Part shown: in pieces, positions 7,539-16,250 of the stretch | How positions within the stretch are numbered: position 1 is the first letter of the stretch | Layout: the number at the start of each line of letters is the position of its first letter | Source of the DNA: UBA2112 sp964596695 | GTDB lineage: Bacteria > Patescibacteriota > Saccharimonadia > Saccharimonadales > Saccharimonadaceae | DNA: 64,000 nt | Reading direction: 5' to 3' | Assembly (NCBI GenBank): GCA_964596695.1 | Contig: CAZQVE010000003.1 | Coordinates: 62,001 to 126,000 of the forward strand | The notes under the pieces: generated by a model | What the model was told of the DNA's origin: nothing | What the model saw: only the letters and a program-made list of their open reading frames with translations | The model's database searches: none | Translations under genes and position numbers: made by a program

Positions 7539-9701
7539 TTACGGATCGGCTTTCGTCCGGGCAAAGAGAATTTCGGTGGGCATGAGCGTATCGGGGTCGA
7601 TGTCTTCGTCGGTCTTGTCGAGAGCAAACTCTGGTATTTCAATACGCCAGCCGTTCTTGCCCATGACGATAGGTATGATGGTCTTTGATAACCCTGGTTT
7701 GCTGTCGAGGTGGAAATAGTGATATGCTTCGGGCGAGATTTTCTTGAATATGAGGTACACGCGCAGACGTAGTTTGTCGATGAACCGCGCGCTCTTGGTG
7801 ATAAACAACTCTTCTTCAGCAGCTTCGACGGTACAGCGATGAAGACTGCGCCCCATATAGCCGTCTTGCTTTAGTAGTTGGAGGATATCGAGTCCGTTAG
7901 GGTTCTGCATGAAGCCGTAGTGTGCCGTGACCGACAGTACGTTGAAGTCGAAGTCGGTTACCGAGATACGTTTTTCAATCGACACGAACGGCTTTTTCTC
8001 CTGTACGATCGTGAGTAATACGATGTATCTTGGCAATGCGCCGTGTCGTTTCATAAAGATACGCAGGATGAGCGGGATATTCGCCGATAGCGATGTCACG
8101 GGTTTGGACACAAGAAAGACGACTGCCCTATCCAGCTCCACGTATTGCCTCTGCCGGGACTGTTCAGTGTACTCTTTGTGCTGCCGAAGGTGCCGCTTGG
8201 CATTTACCAACCACTCCATGTCACGGTGCGACGCGTACGCCATATACGTGGAGTATGCGCCGCGTACGAGTCCGCGCCCCCACTTCCACGTCAGAATAAT
8301 CGCAAACAAAGAGAGCGCGATGGCCACGGGTATATAGCCACCGGTAAAGAACTTTGCCGTCGTTGCCGTTAGAAGTGTCAGGTCGATAATCGCGAATGGC
8401 ACGAATACGAGCAGCGTGCGGGATAGGCGCCACTTCCACTGCTCCTGGGTTATGTAAAACATCGCGGCTGTCGTCGAGACCATAACTCCAGAGACTGCGA
8501 GGCCGTAGGCGTCTGTCAGGTTATGGCTATTTTGGAATATGACAACCAGCAGGATACAGCCGGAAAACAGAATCCAGTTGATCGCGGGTATGTATATCTG
8601 CCCCTTATGGCGGTGGCTCGTATGAACGATATTGAGCCGTGGAATCATGTCGAGTGCCATGGCCTGTGACGCAAGCGAGGTGGCGCCGGTAATAAGTGCT
8701 TGGCTGGCAATAGTGGCTGCTGCCGTCGCGAGAACGACCATGGCATAGACGGGTGCGTGTGTGGCAATATCGACGAACCATGCCGGAAGCGATGCGGCAA
8801 GTTCGGGCGAGAAGACGAAGTGTGGCAGGAGGCTAAAGAATATATTGCCGTCCGTGACCGTCTGCCCGCTGAGGAGATAAGCGCCTTGTCCGATATAGTT
8901 GAGTATCAGTGTCCAGTATGCAAGATAGAACCAGCCTTGGCGAATTGGACGCTTACCGAAGTGCCCCAGGTCAGCATAGAGAGACTCCGCACCGGTAGTA
9001 ACGAGGATGATGGCACCCATGGCCAACAGGAACTCATGTATACCGACGCGCGCGATGAACTCCACTGCGTAAAAGGGATTGAGCGCCTCTAAGATTGCTG
9101 GGTGGTGAATAATTTGCACCAGACCCAAAGCGCCTATCGTGACGAACCAGACTACCATTACCGGACCGAAAATCTTGCCTATCTTATGCGTACCTTTGCG
9201 CTGTACCATGAATAGGCCCGTCAGAACCGCGGCGGCAATCGGTACAGTGTACGGCGCGAAAGACGTTGTCGCGACATTTAGCCCGCCCACGGCAGAAAGA
9301 ACCGAAATCGCTGGTGTGATGATACCGTCGCCAAGCAGCAGGCTTGCCGCAAAGACAAGGAGGATGAGTAGCAGTGGTGTGCCACGTCGTTTAATCTTGG
9401 CGACGAGCCCATGTAGTGCGAGCACACCTCCTTCGCCCTGATAGTTGGCACGCATAACGAAGACGATGTATTTTATGGTAACGACAAGTGTCAGCAGCCA
9501 AAATATTAGGCTGACAACACCAAAGATATTATCATGCGCGATCGGCACGCGACCGGCACCAAAAAAGACTGAATTGACAGCATACAACGGGGACGTACCA
9601 ATGTCTCCGTATGCGACACCGATAGCACCGACGACCAATGCTACATTTAGTGGCAGGCGCTTGCTAACGCTCTTGTGATGTCCCTGTATACTCGTTCGCA
9701 C
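7539..9701 (-). CDS. kup: Potassium uptake protein, Kup family
   Basis: A 720-residue K+/H+ symporter. The N-terminal 460 residues hold about 12 membrane segments with family signatures GVAYGDIGTSPLYA, YQGEGGVLALHGL, LLLGDGIITPAISVLSA and GQGAYLLSG. A cytosolic tail of about 250 residues follows (NIPLILRIFMKRHGALPRYI, FDFNVLSVTAHYGFMQ). Start is GTG at 9701; no ATG fits better. Downstream is a hairpin terminator; upstream 70 bases separate it from the peptidase gene, so it may have its own promoter. No regulatory RNA is evident in this short leader. Confidence 0.95.
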   Translation of the reverse strand: MRTSIQGHHKSVSKRLPLNVALVVGAIGVAYGDIGTSPLYAVNSVFFGAGRVPIAHDNIFGVVSLIFWLLTLVVTIKYIVFVMRANYQGEGGVLALHGLVAKIKRRGTPLLLILLVFAASLLLGDGIITPAISVLSAVGGLNVATTSFAPYTVPIAAAVLTGLFMVQRKGTHKIGKIFGPVMVVWFVTIGALGLVQIIHHPAILEALNPFYAVEFIARVGIHEFLLAMGAIILVTTGAESLYADLGHFGKRPIRQGWFYLAYWTLILNYIGQGAYLLSGQTVTDGNIFFSLLPHFVFSPELAASLPAWFVDIATHAPVYAMVVLATAAATIASQALITGATSLASQAMALDMIPRLNIVHTSHRHKGQIYIPAINWILFSGCILLVVIFQNSHNLTDAYGLAVSGVMVSTTAAMFYITQEQWKWRLSRTLLVFVPFAIIDLTLLTATTAKFFTGGYIPVAIALSLFAIILTWKWGRGLVRGAYSTYMAYASHRDMEWLVNAKRHLRQHKEYTEQSRQRQYVELDRAVVFLVSKPVTSLSANIPLILRIFMKRHGALPRYIVLLTIVQEKKPFVSIEKRISVTDFDFNVLSVTAHYGFMQNPNGLDILQLLKQDGYMGRSLHRCTVEAAEEELFITKSARFIDKLRLRVYLIFKKISPEAYHYFHLDSKPGLSKTIIPIVMGKNGWRIEIPEFALDKTDEDIDPDTLMPTEILFARTKADP

Positions 9702-9771
9702 TGCTCAATCATAGTCCTCACTTGGCGATCTCGCAAGAGGATTAGTGGGCGGTCGTTCGCTCTCTTTTACC

Positions 9772-11736
9772 CTACCAAAGTGTCGGTTGATCATCGGGGG
9801 CGACGTACATTTTGTCGCCAGGCTTTACGTCAAAGGCCTCATGAAATGCTTGGTTGATTGCTAATACGCCGTTGACGCGTACTTCTGATGGAGCATGCGG
9901 ATCCGTCAGGATTGCCTCCTGAGCGTACTCAGGAGTGGACTGATCCCACTCCGCCATCGTGTAGCCGACGAAGAATCGCTGTTGCCATGTCATGCCATCT
10001 ATTATCTCGTCTAGCTTGCCTTCCTTTTCCAGTCGCAACTGCAGCGCGTCAAAGGCGAGCAAGATACCCGCGACATCGGCGATATTCTCGCCAAGTGTCA
10101 GTTGTCCATTCAGCCGCAGGCCGTTTACCTCGACGCTGCCAAAGTAATCGACGAATTGCTGAGCGCGCTTCTGGAAGTTTTGTTTGTCTTCGTCGCTCCA
10201 CCATTCTTTCATGTTACCGTCGGGATCATATTTACAGCCCTGGTCATCGAAAAAGTGAGAGTACTCGTGTCCGATTGTCATGCCCATCCAACCGTAGTTG
10301 TATGCTTTATCGGCTGTTCGGTCATAAAACGGCGGCTGAAAAAGCGCGGCCGGGAATGTCATCTCACGTTTTTGGTCGGAGCAAGCGTTCACGACCGTTG
10401 GAACCATGTGCCATTCGCTGCGATCATATGGTTCTTCGAGCCGCGCTAATTCGCGTTTGCGTGAGAACTCGATGAGTGCCATGTAATTTTCTGCGTAGGT
10501 GTCTGGGCGAATATTGATACTCGATACGTCTATCCAAGTGTCCGGGTAGCCTAGTTTGTAAGAAATATTTGCCATCTTTTTGCGTACGATTTCTTTTGTC
10601 TCTGGCTGCATCCAGTCCAAATTCGTGAGCCTGCGGCGGAACGCCTCTACGATGTCGTCCGTCATTTCCTCGGCGTTACGCTTATCGACAGGGGTAAAGT
10701 AACCCTCCTGACAGTAGAGCGGTCCGATTGCCTGGGTGAGTTTTGTTCCGTGCAGCCCCATGATTACCTTTTTCCAGAGGTCGCGAGGCTTCTCCATTCC
10801 GGAAAGCGTGCGACCCTTGAAGTCGAAGTTTTCCGCGACGAAATCATCACTGAGCACGTCCGAAAAATCGTCGATAAGGTTAAATTCCATATAGTCTTTG
10901 ATGTCCTCGATGTCGGCATTCGTGAGGATATCTCCCACCTTCTTGATAAACTGCGGCTGCATGATTACGAAGTCTTTGATATCGGGTTTGCCGAGCGTCG
11001 TGAAGTACGCGTCCCAGTCGATATCTGGAAACTCTCGCTTTGCTTCGTCTAGGGTGAATTTGAAATAATTCTTATCAATCTCTCGTGCTTCTTCGTTGGG
11101 TAGCGAGGCTTCAGCAAGGGCGTATTCAATGCCGTATACGGCGTGCGCGGCTTTGTCAGCGGCTTCTTTCTCTCTGCCGGAAAGCTGAAAAATAGTGGAG
11201 ATGTGTGTCATGTATTTTTCGCGTACTTCCGCCATCTCGTCGTCATCTTTGAGGTAGTAGTCTCTGTCGGGTAGTCCTATACCGCCTTGCCACATATACA
11301 GCGCGTTACTACCGGCCTTGTTTTTGTCTTCATCGAAGCCGACGCCAAAGAATGTGCCAGATCCCTTCGTACTGAGAGTCGCGACGGCCGCTAGGACTTC
11401 GCTTGCATTCGTCATATTTCCTATGAGCGCACGCAATTCATTGAGTGGTTGGATGCCCCGTTTGTTCCTCGTGTCCATGTCCATGCCCGACGCGTAGAAG
11501 TCCCGTACCAGCTGTTCATTACTACCCTTCTCCGCCTCTTGACCCTGGAGATTTTCGGCGATTCCGCGCAGTGTCCGGTATGTTTTGTCCCGCACTATAT
11601 TAAACGGCCCCCACCACGCCTCGGATGACGGAATTGGATTTTCCTGTATTGCTTGCTGGTTGATAAACCTATAGAAATCATCAACAGCTGATGGGCTTTG
11701 TAGTACCTCGGCTGTCTCTGGGTACTTCTCGGACAT
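9772..11736 (-). CDS. M13 family zinc metallopeptidase (neprilysin/PepO-like)
   Basis: A 654-residue peptidase. The zinc site is GHEYSHFFDDQG (HExxH) with the third ligand in GENIADVAG. The substrate-side motif VVNACSDQKREMTF and the usual C-terminal tryptophan (QPTLW) are present. A GGAGAAG ribosome binding site just before ATG at 11736 decides the start; an upstream in-frame start would add 22 residues. No signal peptide or membrane anchor is seen at this start, so it may be cytosolic like several PepO enzymes, acting on short peptides. Peptide use would suit an organism that acquires amino acids from its surroundings. Confidence 0.93.
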   Translation of the reverse strand: MSEKYPETAEVLQSPSAVDDFYRFINQQAIQENPIPSSEAWWGPFNIVRDKTYRTLRGIAENLQGQEAEKGSNEQLVRDFYASGMDMDTRNKRGIQPLNELRALIGNMTNASEVLAAVATLSTKGSGTFFGVGFDEDKNKAGSNALYMWQGGIGLPDRDYYLKDDDEMAEVREKYMTHISTIFQLSGREKEAADKAAHAVYGIEYALAEASLPNEEAREIDKNYFKFTLDEAKREFPDIDWDAYFTTLGKPDIKDFVIMQPQFIKKVGDILTNADIEDIKDYMEFNLIDDFSDVLSDDFVAENFDFKGRTLSGMEKPRDLWKKVIMGLHGTKLTQAIGPLYCQEGYFTPVDKRNAEEMTDDIVEAFRRRLTNLDWMQPETKEIVRKKMANISYKLGYPDTWIDVSSINIRPDTYAENYMALIEFSRKRELARLEEPYDRSEWHMVPTVVNACSDQKREMTFPAALFQPPFYDRTADKAYNYGWMGMTIGHEYSHFFDDQGCKYDPDGNMKEWWSDEDKQNFQKRAQQFVDYFGSVEVNGLRLNGQLTLGENIADVAGILLAFDALQLRLEKEGKLDEIIDGMTWQQRFFVGYTMAEWDQSTPEYAQEAILTDPHAPSEVRVNGVLAINQAFHEAFDVKPGDKMYVAPDDQPTLW

Positions 11737-11814
11737 GCGACTTCTCCTCGTGGTTAAATCTGCGCCTATAATGACAGAGGTGGAGAGCAAGCGCAAGCAC
11801 AAGAAGAAAGCTTG

Positions 11815-12843
11815 CTACCGGGATTTTACGCGGTGTACCACTGTCTTCTGGACGAAACTGCGCCAGTAAAAGTCGGCTGCGTATAAGAATAGACCGAGTG
11901 CGATGAGGTTTTCCATGTACTCTTTGGGTGCGCCTGAGCGGAGCGCTTCTAGCTGGGCGTCGGAGAACGTACAGAACAGACCGGTTGCGAGCAAAAGCAG
12001 CGCCAGGAAGCTTGTCCACGCGACTGAACGCCATGCTTCTTTGCGCATATGGCGGCGGATTTCGTAGAGCAGGATCGCGAGCGAAACGAAAAACCCGATC
12101 AGGATCGTCGTCTCTTTGTAGCTGTACGGCGACATAAAGCCCGTCATGACCGTGAACGGTACGAAAAACCATGCGCTTGGCAGGAACGGCTCCAGGGCGC
12201 TGAGTTTGACCTTGCCGAGGAACTTGCCGACCTGCTTCCTAAAGAACGGTATCAATACAAGGAAGCTAAACACGCCGAAATAATATGTGTCTTCACTGAG
12301 GCCGGTGTCCATATTATGGATATTGGTTTCATTTTGCGCGTTGTAGCGCAGGAAGTATTCGTCGGGTTGCGTATGGAGTATCCACTCCATCCACGATATC
12401 TCTTCCATGCCGATTACGAAGAACACTAGGAAGAGTACGAAAGACACGATAGAGTTTAACTTTTGGCGCTGCATAGCGAACCGGACGGTAATAATCAGAA
12501 AGGTCAGCGAGGCTAAGAATAAACATGTCGCTTGTACGTTTTCCAGGTAGTTACTCTCGCGTACGAGCGTGTCTGCCAGCGTCGGCGACAGAACCATTAT
12601 CGTGAGAAATGTAAGGGCGATGAGCGGTACGATGATGCAAAAAACATTCGCAAAGAGCCGTTGGTTAGTATTCCGCGGCGTACGCTGCCATGAGACCAGA
12701 AGATATGAGGCCAGGACTACCACGACAATTTTGACGATATTGTGGAGTGACCAGAATTCCTCAGGCCTTCCGATAACTGTCAGACCAAGAAGCGCAATGA
12801 CAAGCGCTAAAAAGACGTTGCGTTTGGTAAATACTTCTTTCAC
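11815..12843 (-). CDS. Multi-pass membrane protein of unknown function
   Basis: A 342-residue protein with about nine hydrophobic segments. Between two of them lies MEEISWMEWILHTQPDEYF then NAQNETNIHN. The EEISW...NxQNExNxHN signature recurs in an uncharacterised bacterial membrane family that I recognise by motif but cannot name. The conserved acidic, His and Asn residues near a membrane face suggest a catalytic or metal site. It sits between the M13 peptidase and a Nudix gene, all on the minus strand with moderate gaps. No function assigned. Confidence 0.8.
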   Translation of the reverse strand: MKEVFTKRNVFLALVIALLGLTVIGRPEEFWSLHNIVKIVVVVLASYLLVSWQRTPRNTNQRLFANVFCIIVPLIALTFLTIMVLSPTLADTLVRESNYLENVQATCLFLASLTFLIITVRFAMQRQKLNSIVSFVLFLVFFVIGMEEISWMEWILHTQPDEYFLRYNAQNETNIHNMDTGLSEDTYYFGVFSFLVLIPFFRKQVGKFLGKVKLSALEPFLPSAWFFVPFTVMTGFMSPYSYKETTILIGFFVSLAILLYEIRRHMRKEAWRSVAWTSFLALLLLATGLFCTFSDAQLEALRSGAPKEYMENLIALGLFLYAADFYWRSFVQKTVVHRVKSR

Positions 12844-12916
12844 GAAACCCTCAGATTACTATAGGTATAGTACCACACATTGCCATAATCAAGTTGAGGA
12901 AACCTTATGTCGCCTA

Positions 12917-13360
12917 CTATTGCAAGAGTAGATTATGCGAGAAGCAATACTCGGCCGCTTCTTTATAGAACGACCTGAGATTTATGACGCCCATTAATTT
13001 TTCTAGCGGTACCCATTCGTACGCGGAATGTTCCCAGCTAAGCGTGATCTCGGGCGTAGTATCGAGTGACAGAAGATACAGAAACTTTGTTACGGATTTG
13101 TTTTCATGCTCAAAAAACTCAGTTCGCGCATAGGCAAGGGTGAAAGATTCGGTACTGGCGACGATATTAGTTTCTTCCTGCAGCTCACGTGCGACGGCAA
13201 CAAGTTCGGTCTCACCAGGATCGACGAGGCCGCCCGGAAGATCCGGCTGAAATGATTTCTCTGGTTTTTCTCTGTGTTTACCGAGGGTCAGAACAAGCAC
13301 TTCATTTTTTTCATTTATAACGAGGGCTTTCGCTACTGATTCCTGTGTCGGCTTTGTCAT
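12917..13360 (-). CDS. Nudix hydrolase
   Basis: A 147-residue single-domain enzyme cleaving nucleoside diphosphate derivatives. The Nudix box reads GGLVDPGETELVAVARELQE then ETNI: the metal-binding REXXEE is intact while the last glycine is Asn. An Arg/Lys-rich strand (LGKHREKPEKSFQPDLPGG) leads into the box. Substrate cannot be predicted; damaged-nucleotide clean-up or sugar-nucleotide hydrolysis are both common. Start ATG at 13360 has no clear ribosome binding site. Confidence 0.9.
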   Translation of the reverse strand: MTKPTQESVAKALVINEKNEVLVLTLGKHREKPEKSFQPDLPGGLVDPGETELVAVARELQEETNIVASTESFTLAYARTEFFEHENKSVTKFLYLLSLDTTPEITLSWEHSAYEWVPLEKLMGVINLRSFYKEAAEYCFSHNLLLQ

Positions 13361-13404
13361 ACTTTCAGTATAGCAAGAGATATCCTATCCAGTTGGCGGT
13401 CAGA

Positions 13405-13845
13405 TTATTTGCGCAAGATTCGACCGTACAGCTGAGCTATGGCGTCAGGGTCGACCGGACTAGAGTCAAGGATTAACTGCCGCATATCTTCCGGTGGAGT
13501 ATCGGCATCGAATAGTGTTCGCGATACGACTACTCTTCCCGCCTTTTTAGCATTCTCTACGCCGTACTCCATGCCGCGACTGACGCCGAGGTCTTTGTAT
13601 AGCGCCGTAAGCTCGGCGTGACTCCCGATGGCGAGCCCGGCATCGATCCCCTTCATGCGCTCAGCAGGATCCGTATCATCAAGCATAAGTGTGTATATCA
13701 GATGACTGGCGAGCGGCACCTCATCACGTTCGAAGCTGTCTCGAGATGCCAACATAGCGTAGGCGACATTGCGGACGAGATCATTAATATTATCGGCACC
13801 AAACGGACTTTCAACAACGACAAGTTTATTCTTGCAGGCTTCCAC
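13405..13845 (-). CDS. DUF7768/DUF4406-like protein (nucleoside 2-deoxyribosyltransferase fold?)
   Basis: A 146-residue protein. VVVESPFGADNINDLVRNVAYAM, VPLASHLIYTLMLDDTDPAERMKGIDAG and VSRGMEYGVENAKKAGRVV follow the pattern of the small nucleotide-binding DUF7768 family, often encoded by phages and in nucleotide salvage contexts. About 30 extra residues form the C-terminus. GTG start at 13845 follows GGGGGAAGAGAA. Enzyme activity is inferred only from the fold relationship. Confidence 0.65.
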   Translation of the reverse strand: MEACKNKLVVVESPFGADNINDLVRNVAYAMLASRDSFERDEVPLASHLIYTLMLDDTDPAERMKGIDAGLAIGSHAELTALYKDLGVSRGMEYGVENAKKAGRVVVSRTLFDADTPPEDMRQLILDSSPVDPDAIAQLYGRILRK

Positions 13846-14059
13846 TTCTCTTCCCCCGTACTCTTCAGTTAATTGTTCGTATTCTACATCAGGTCGTGTG
13901 GTTTGAACAAGTTGAGCAACCTATGCAAAACCCGCCAGTGGCTCATCGGCGTTGGTTATAATAGCGTCCAGCGATTGTTCTTGTCGAACGGACCTTCTGA
14001 TTTGTATGTGCCAAGGGAAGTTCCGTCACCGGCAATCCTCACCCCTATGCCGCTCGGAG

Positions 14060-14081
14060 GTTCGAATCCTAGCCAAGTAAA
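14060..14081 (+). repeat. Inverted, partly deleted copy of the tRNA-Gln 3' end
   Basis: On the plus strand GGAGGTTCGAATCCT then AGCCAAGTAAA repeats the sense sequence of the tRNA-Gln T arm (GGGGGTTCGAATCCC) and its 3' flank (AGCCAAGTAAA) with 9 or so bases missing. Together with the gene it forms a long inverted repeat. It cannot fold as a tRNA itself: the T stem is mismatched and no acceptor partner exists. Confidence 0.6.
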
Positions 14082-14119
14082 AAGCCCTAGATCTAGGGTC
14101 TAGAGCTATTTACTTGGCT
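14079..14119 (-). terminator. Hairpin terminator of tRNA-Gln
   Basis: On the minus strand CCCTAG-AT-CTAGGG is followed by CTTTTT, right after the tRNA. It lies inside a larger inverted repeat, AGCCAAGTAAA (from 14071) with TTTACTTGGCT (to 14119). Confidence 0.6.
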
Positions 14120-14189
14120 GGGGTGGAGGGATTCGAACCCCCGAATGCATGGACCAAAACCATGTGCCTTACCACTTGGCCACACCCCA
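14119..14189 (-). tRNA. tRNA-Gln (anticodon TTG)
   Basis: A 71-base cloverleaf: acceptor TGGGGTG with CACCCCA, D arm GCCAAGTGGTAAGGC, anticodon stem CATGG/CCATG around TTTTGGT (anticodon TTG), and T arm GGGGG-TTCGAAT-CCCTC. The CCA tail is not encoded beyond the final CA. It is the only tRNA found in the window. Its 5' half is repeated upstream (see the 126-bp repeat), and a hairpin terminator follows. Confidence 0.95.
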
Positions 14190-14441
14190 ATACTACATTG
14201 CGATATACTGCGGTATCGCCAGGTGATAAGGTTTTGGTCCATCATGGACTAATGTTTGATTTACTCGCGCTCTGCGCTCAAACAGCCATGCACCTTACCA
14301 CTTGGCCACACCCCAATACTACATTGCGATATACTGCGGTATCGCCAGGTGATAAGGTTTTGGTCCATCATGGACTAATGTTTGATTTACTCGCGCTCTG
14401 CGCTCAAACAGCCATGCACCTTACCACTTGGCCACACCCCA
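14167..14441 (-). repeat. 126-bp tandem repeat carrying the 5' half of tRNA-Gln
   Basis: The stretch starting CCTTACCACTTGGCCACACC at 14167 recurs at 14293 and 14419, a period of exactly 126 bases; the first two units are identical by eye, the third stops after about 23 bases. Each copy contains the tRNA 5' half (acceptor and D arm) and about 100 unrelated bases, including a small palindrome GTCCAT-C-ATGGAC. A fourth short piece (TGGCCACACCCCAATAC) lies near 14474. No gene is seen between 14190 and 14527. Only the copy ending in the true gene has an anticodon and T arm. Confidence 0.9.
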
Positions 14442-14527
14442 CTATATGGTACCTTACCTCCGCTGACTAGCGGATGGCCACACCCCAATACGTCAAAATA
14501 CATCCGTTAGTATAGCATAATATGCCG

Positions 14528-15340
14528 TTACGGTGCAGTACGGCGGAATCGTTCGCTGGGTTGTTTGTTCGGGTCGATGGCGTTTTTCCATAGCTTGCGG
14601 ATTGCCCGTGCGGAAAGTTCCGCATGAGTAAGGAACTCAACATTCATATATCCTGGCATATCGGTCGGCTTCGTCTCGGCGGCATTTTTGACGGTTTCCA
14701 TGTATGGTGACTGAGGGTGCTTGTCTTCTGCTCGCTGTACCTCTTCCTTCTCGATGACTGTGATGTATTCGGCAAATTCCGAACAGGCAGTCCAGGCCGC
14801 CGGTCCGTCTATTGTTTCCTCACAGCCGTTCAGCGCAAGATCGCTGAGGACATAGTCACCAACGATACTCTGAAAACGTTCGTCCATAGCCTCTATCAGC
14901 AGCACTTCGGAAAGCTGCGGGTCGGTGTAGTGCAGGATAACGAGTGCACGACGAGCCGCATCCAGCTCGGTCTTTCGGTAAAGCATCTTTTCATGAAATT
15001 GCTGATTGAGGATTTTGAGCATCGAGAGGTGTCCGTTTGAGTCTTCGCTGACGGCATAGCGGATCGGAGGCTTATCATCAACGGCGGGGTTTTCTATATG
15101 CCCAAGCGTGTAGAGCGTTATATTCTCGTAGGTAAACGGGTCGGTACCGATTAGCTTTTCGACCTGATAGAGGCCATTCGGTGAGCCATCAGACCATGTT
15201 GCGACACGCGACTCCCCTTTTGCTTCCGGCTGTTTATACGACTTGTTTATGACAAATTCAACAAGCTTTTTGAACCTTGTGTTAGCAGAGATATTTTCAT
15301 AAACCTCAGGCTCATTAATGCGATCGCCTCGCTCCCCCAT
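14528..15340 (-). CDS. Hypothetical protein, 270 aa
   Basis: Not recognised. The start at 15340 is set by GGAGGATAC directly upstream; a longer frame to 15451 would run through the terminator of the previous gene. The protein is soluble, mixed alpha/beta in appearance, with no signal peptide. A helical middle part (QQFHEKMLYRKTELDAARRA) and an acidic C-terminal third are the only visible features. It lies alone between the tRNA-Gln region and a Gre-factor gene. Confidence 0.75.
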   Translation of the reverse strand: MGERGDRINEPEVYENISANTRFKKLVEFVINKSYKQPEAKGESRVATWSDGSPNGLYQVEKLIGTDPFTYENITLYTLGHIENPAVDDKPPIRYAVSEDSNGHLSMLKILNQQFHEKMLYRKTELDAARRALVILHYTDPQLSEVLLIEAMDERFQSIVGDYVLSDLALNGCEETIDGPAAWTACSEFAEYITVIEKEEVQRAEDKHPQSPYMETVKNAAETKPTDMPGYMNVEFLTHAELSARAIRKLWKNAIDPNKQPSERFRRTAP

Positions 15341-15410
15341 GTATCCTCCGATTTTTTTTATGGTCTTACTATAAGCACTTATAGCGCTGAACACAAGCCG
15401 AGAATACCTG

Positions 15411-15447
15411 TTTATAAAACAACCCCGCGGGGGATACGCGGGGTTGG
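15411..15447 (-). terminator. Intrinsic terminator after the Gre-factor gene
   Basis: Minus strand: AACCCCGCG-TATCCC-CCGCGGGGTT then GTTTTAT, starting about 30 bases after the stop codon. Strong 9-10 bp GC-rich stem. Confidence 0.8.
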
Positions 15448-15478
15448 TCATGTGGGGAGTGGATTTTTAAATAATCGG

Positions 15479-15973
15479 TCAGGATATGCGAATTAATTGG
15501 AACCGGTTTTTGCGCAGGCCGGCGCCCCAGTGTATGGTGTCGGTAATCTTCTTACCGAGCAGGCTCTGTCCAAGCGGGCTTTTGGCGCTGATACGGCCAT
15601 CGCTTGGGTTAGCCTCGATACTGTCGACGATTGTGTAGATCACCCGGCGTCCACCATCGCCAATCATCTCGACGACAGAGCCGATAGTGACGTAATGGGT
15701 ATCACGGTGGTGCGGGTATGGTTTGGCGATTGCGAGCAGGTTTTGCTTTTCGGCAAGCTCTGCTTCGACGGCATCAAGCTGGGCGAGTTTTTCGATTCGC
15801 GCCAGGCGTTCGTCATGGTTATCGATCTTATCCTGCTCGTGCAGCTCAAAGATAACTTGGTGGCGATCACGCTCCAGCTGAGCGATTGATTTACGTAGTT
15901 CTTTCATTCCTTTTTTGCTAAGGTAAATTGTCTCGGTTGTATTCATAGTATCCGTTTTATTAATTGTATTCAT
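15479..15973 (-). CDS. GreA/GreB-family transcription factor
   Basis: A 164-residue protein with an N-terminal coiled coil (about residues 18-85) and a C-terminal FKBP-like domain (VTIGSVVEMIGDGGRRVIYTIV, ISAKSPLGQSLLGKKITDTI), the layout of factors that enter the RNA polymerase secondary channel and stimulate transcript cleavage. The coiled-coil tip has DNHDE instead of the usual ENAEY, so it may be a divergent Gre or a Gre-like regulator. GGAGGG lies 9 bases before ATG 15973; a second start at 15946 is possible. A strong terminator follows. Confidence 0.85.
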   Translation of the reverse strand: MNTINKTDTMNTTETIYLSKKGMKELRKSIAQLERDRHQVIFELHEQDKIDNHDERLARIEKLAQLDAVEAELAEKQNLLAIAKPYPHHRDTHYVTIGSVVEMIGDGGRRVIYTIVDSIEANPSDGRISAKSPLGQSLLGKKITDTIHWGAGLRKNRFQLIRIS

Positions 15974-16250
15974 GTGGTTTTACCCTCCATTTAACTCTTC
16001 ATTTTTGTCCAGCGGGGCGCCGGTCATGTACCCAGTATGCCAAAGTATCCTGATAAAACAGTTAGATATCTTACACTTAGTCACTTTTGGGAATTCGCTA
16101 TTTTTCGGGTGTGTAATCGGTAGGTGCGACTGGCAGCGTGGGCGACGTTTTGATTGCGTGCGACCCCTGTAATTGTCGTAGTATTATCGGGTTGCGGGTT
16201 ATGTAGTAATTTACATATCGTTTTGCTGGTTTATGTCCCGGCTGAAGGAT

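Noticed and set aside
14040..14081. tRNA-like T arm on the plus strand (GGTTCGAATCC)
   Set aside because: The T stem is mismatched, no acceptor or anticodon arm fits upstream, and the stretch matches an inverted copy of the neighbouring tRNA-Gln 3' end.
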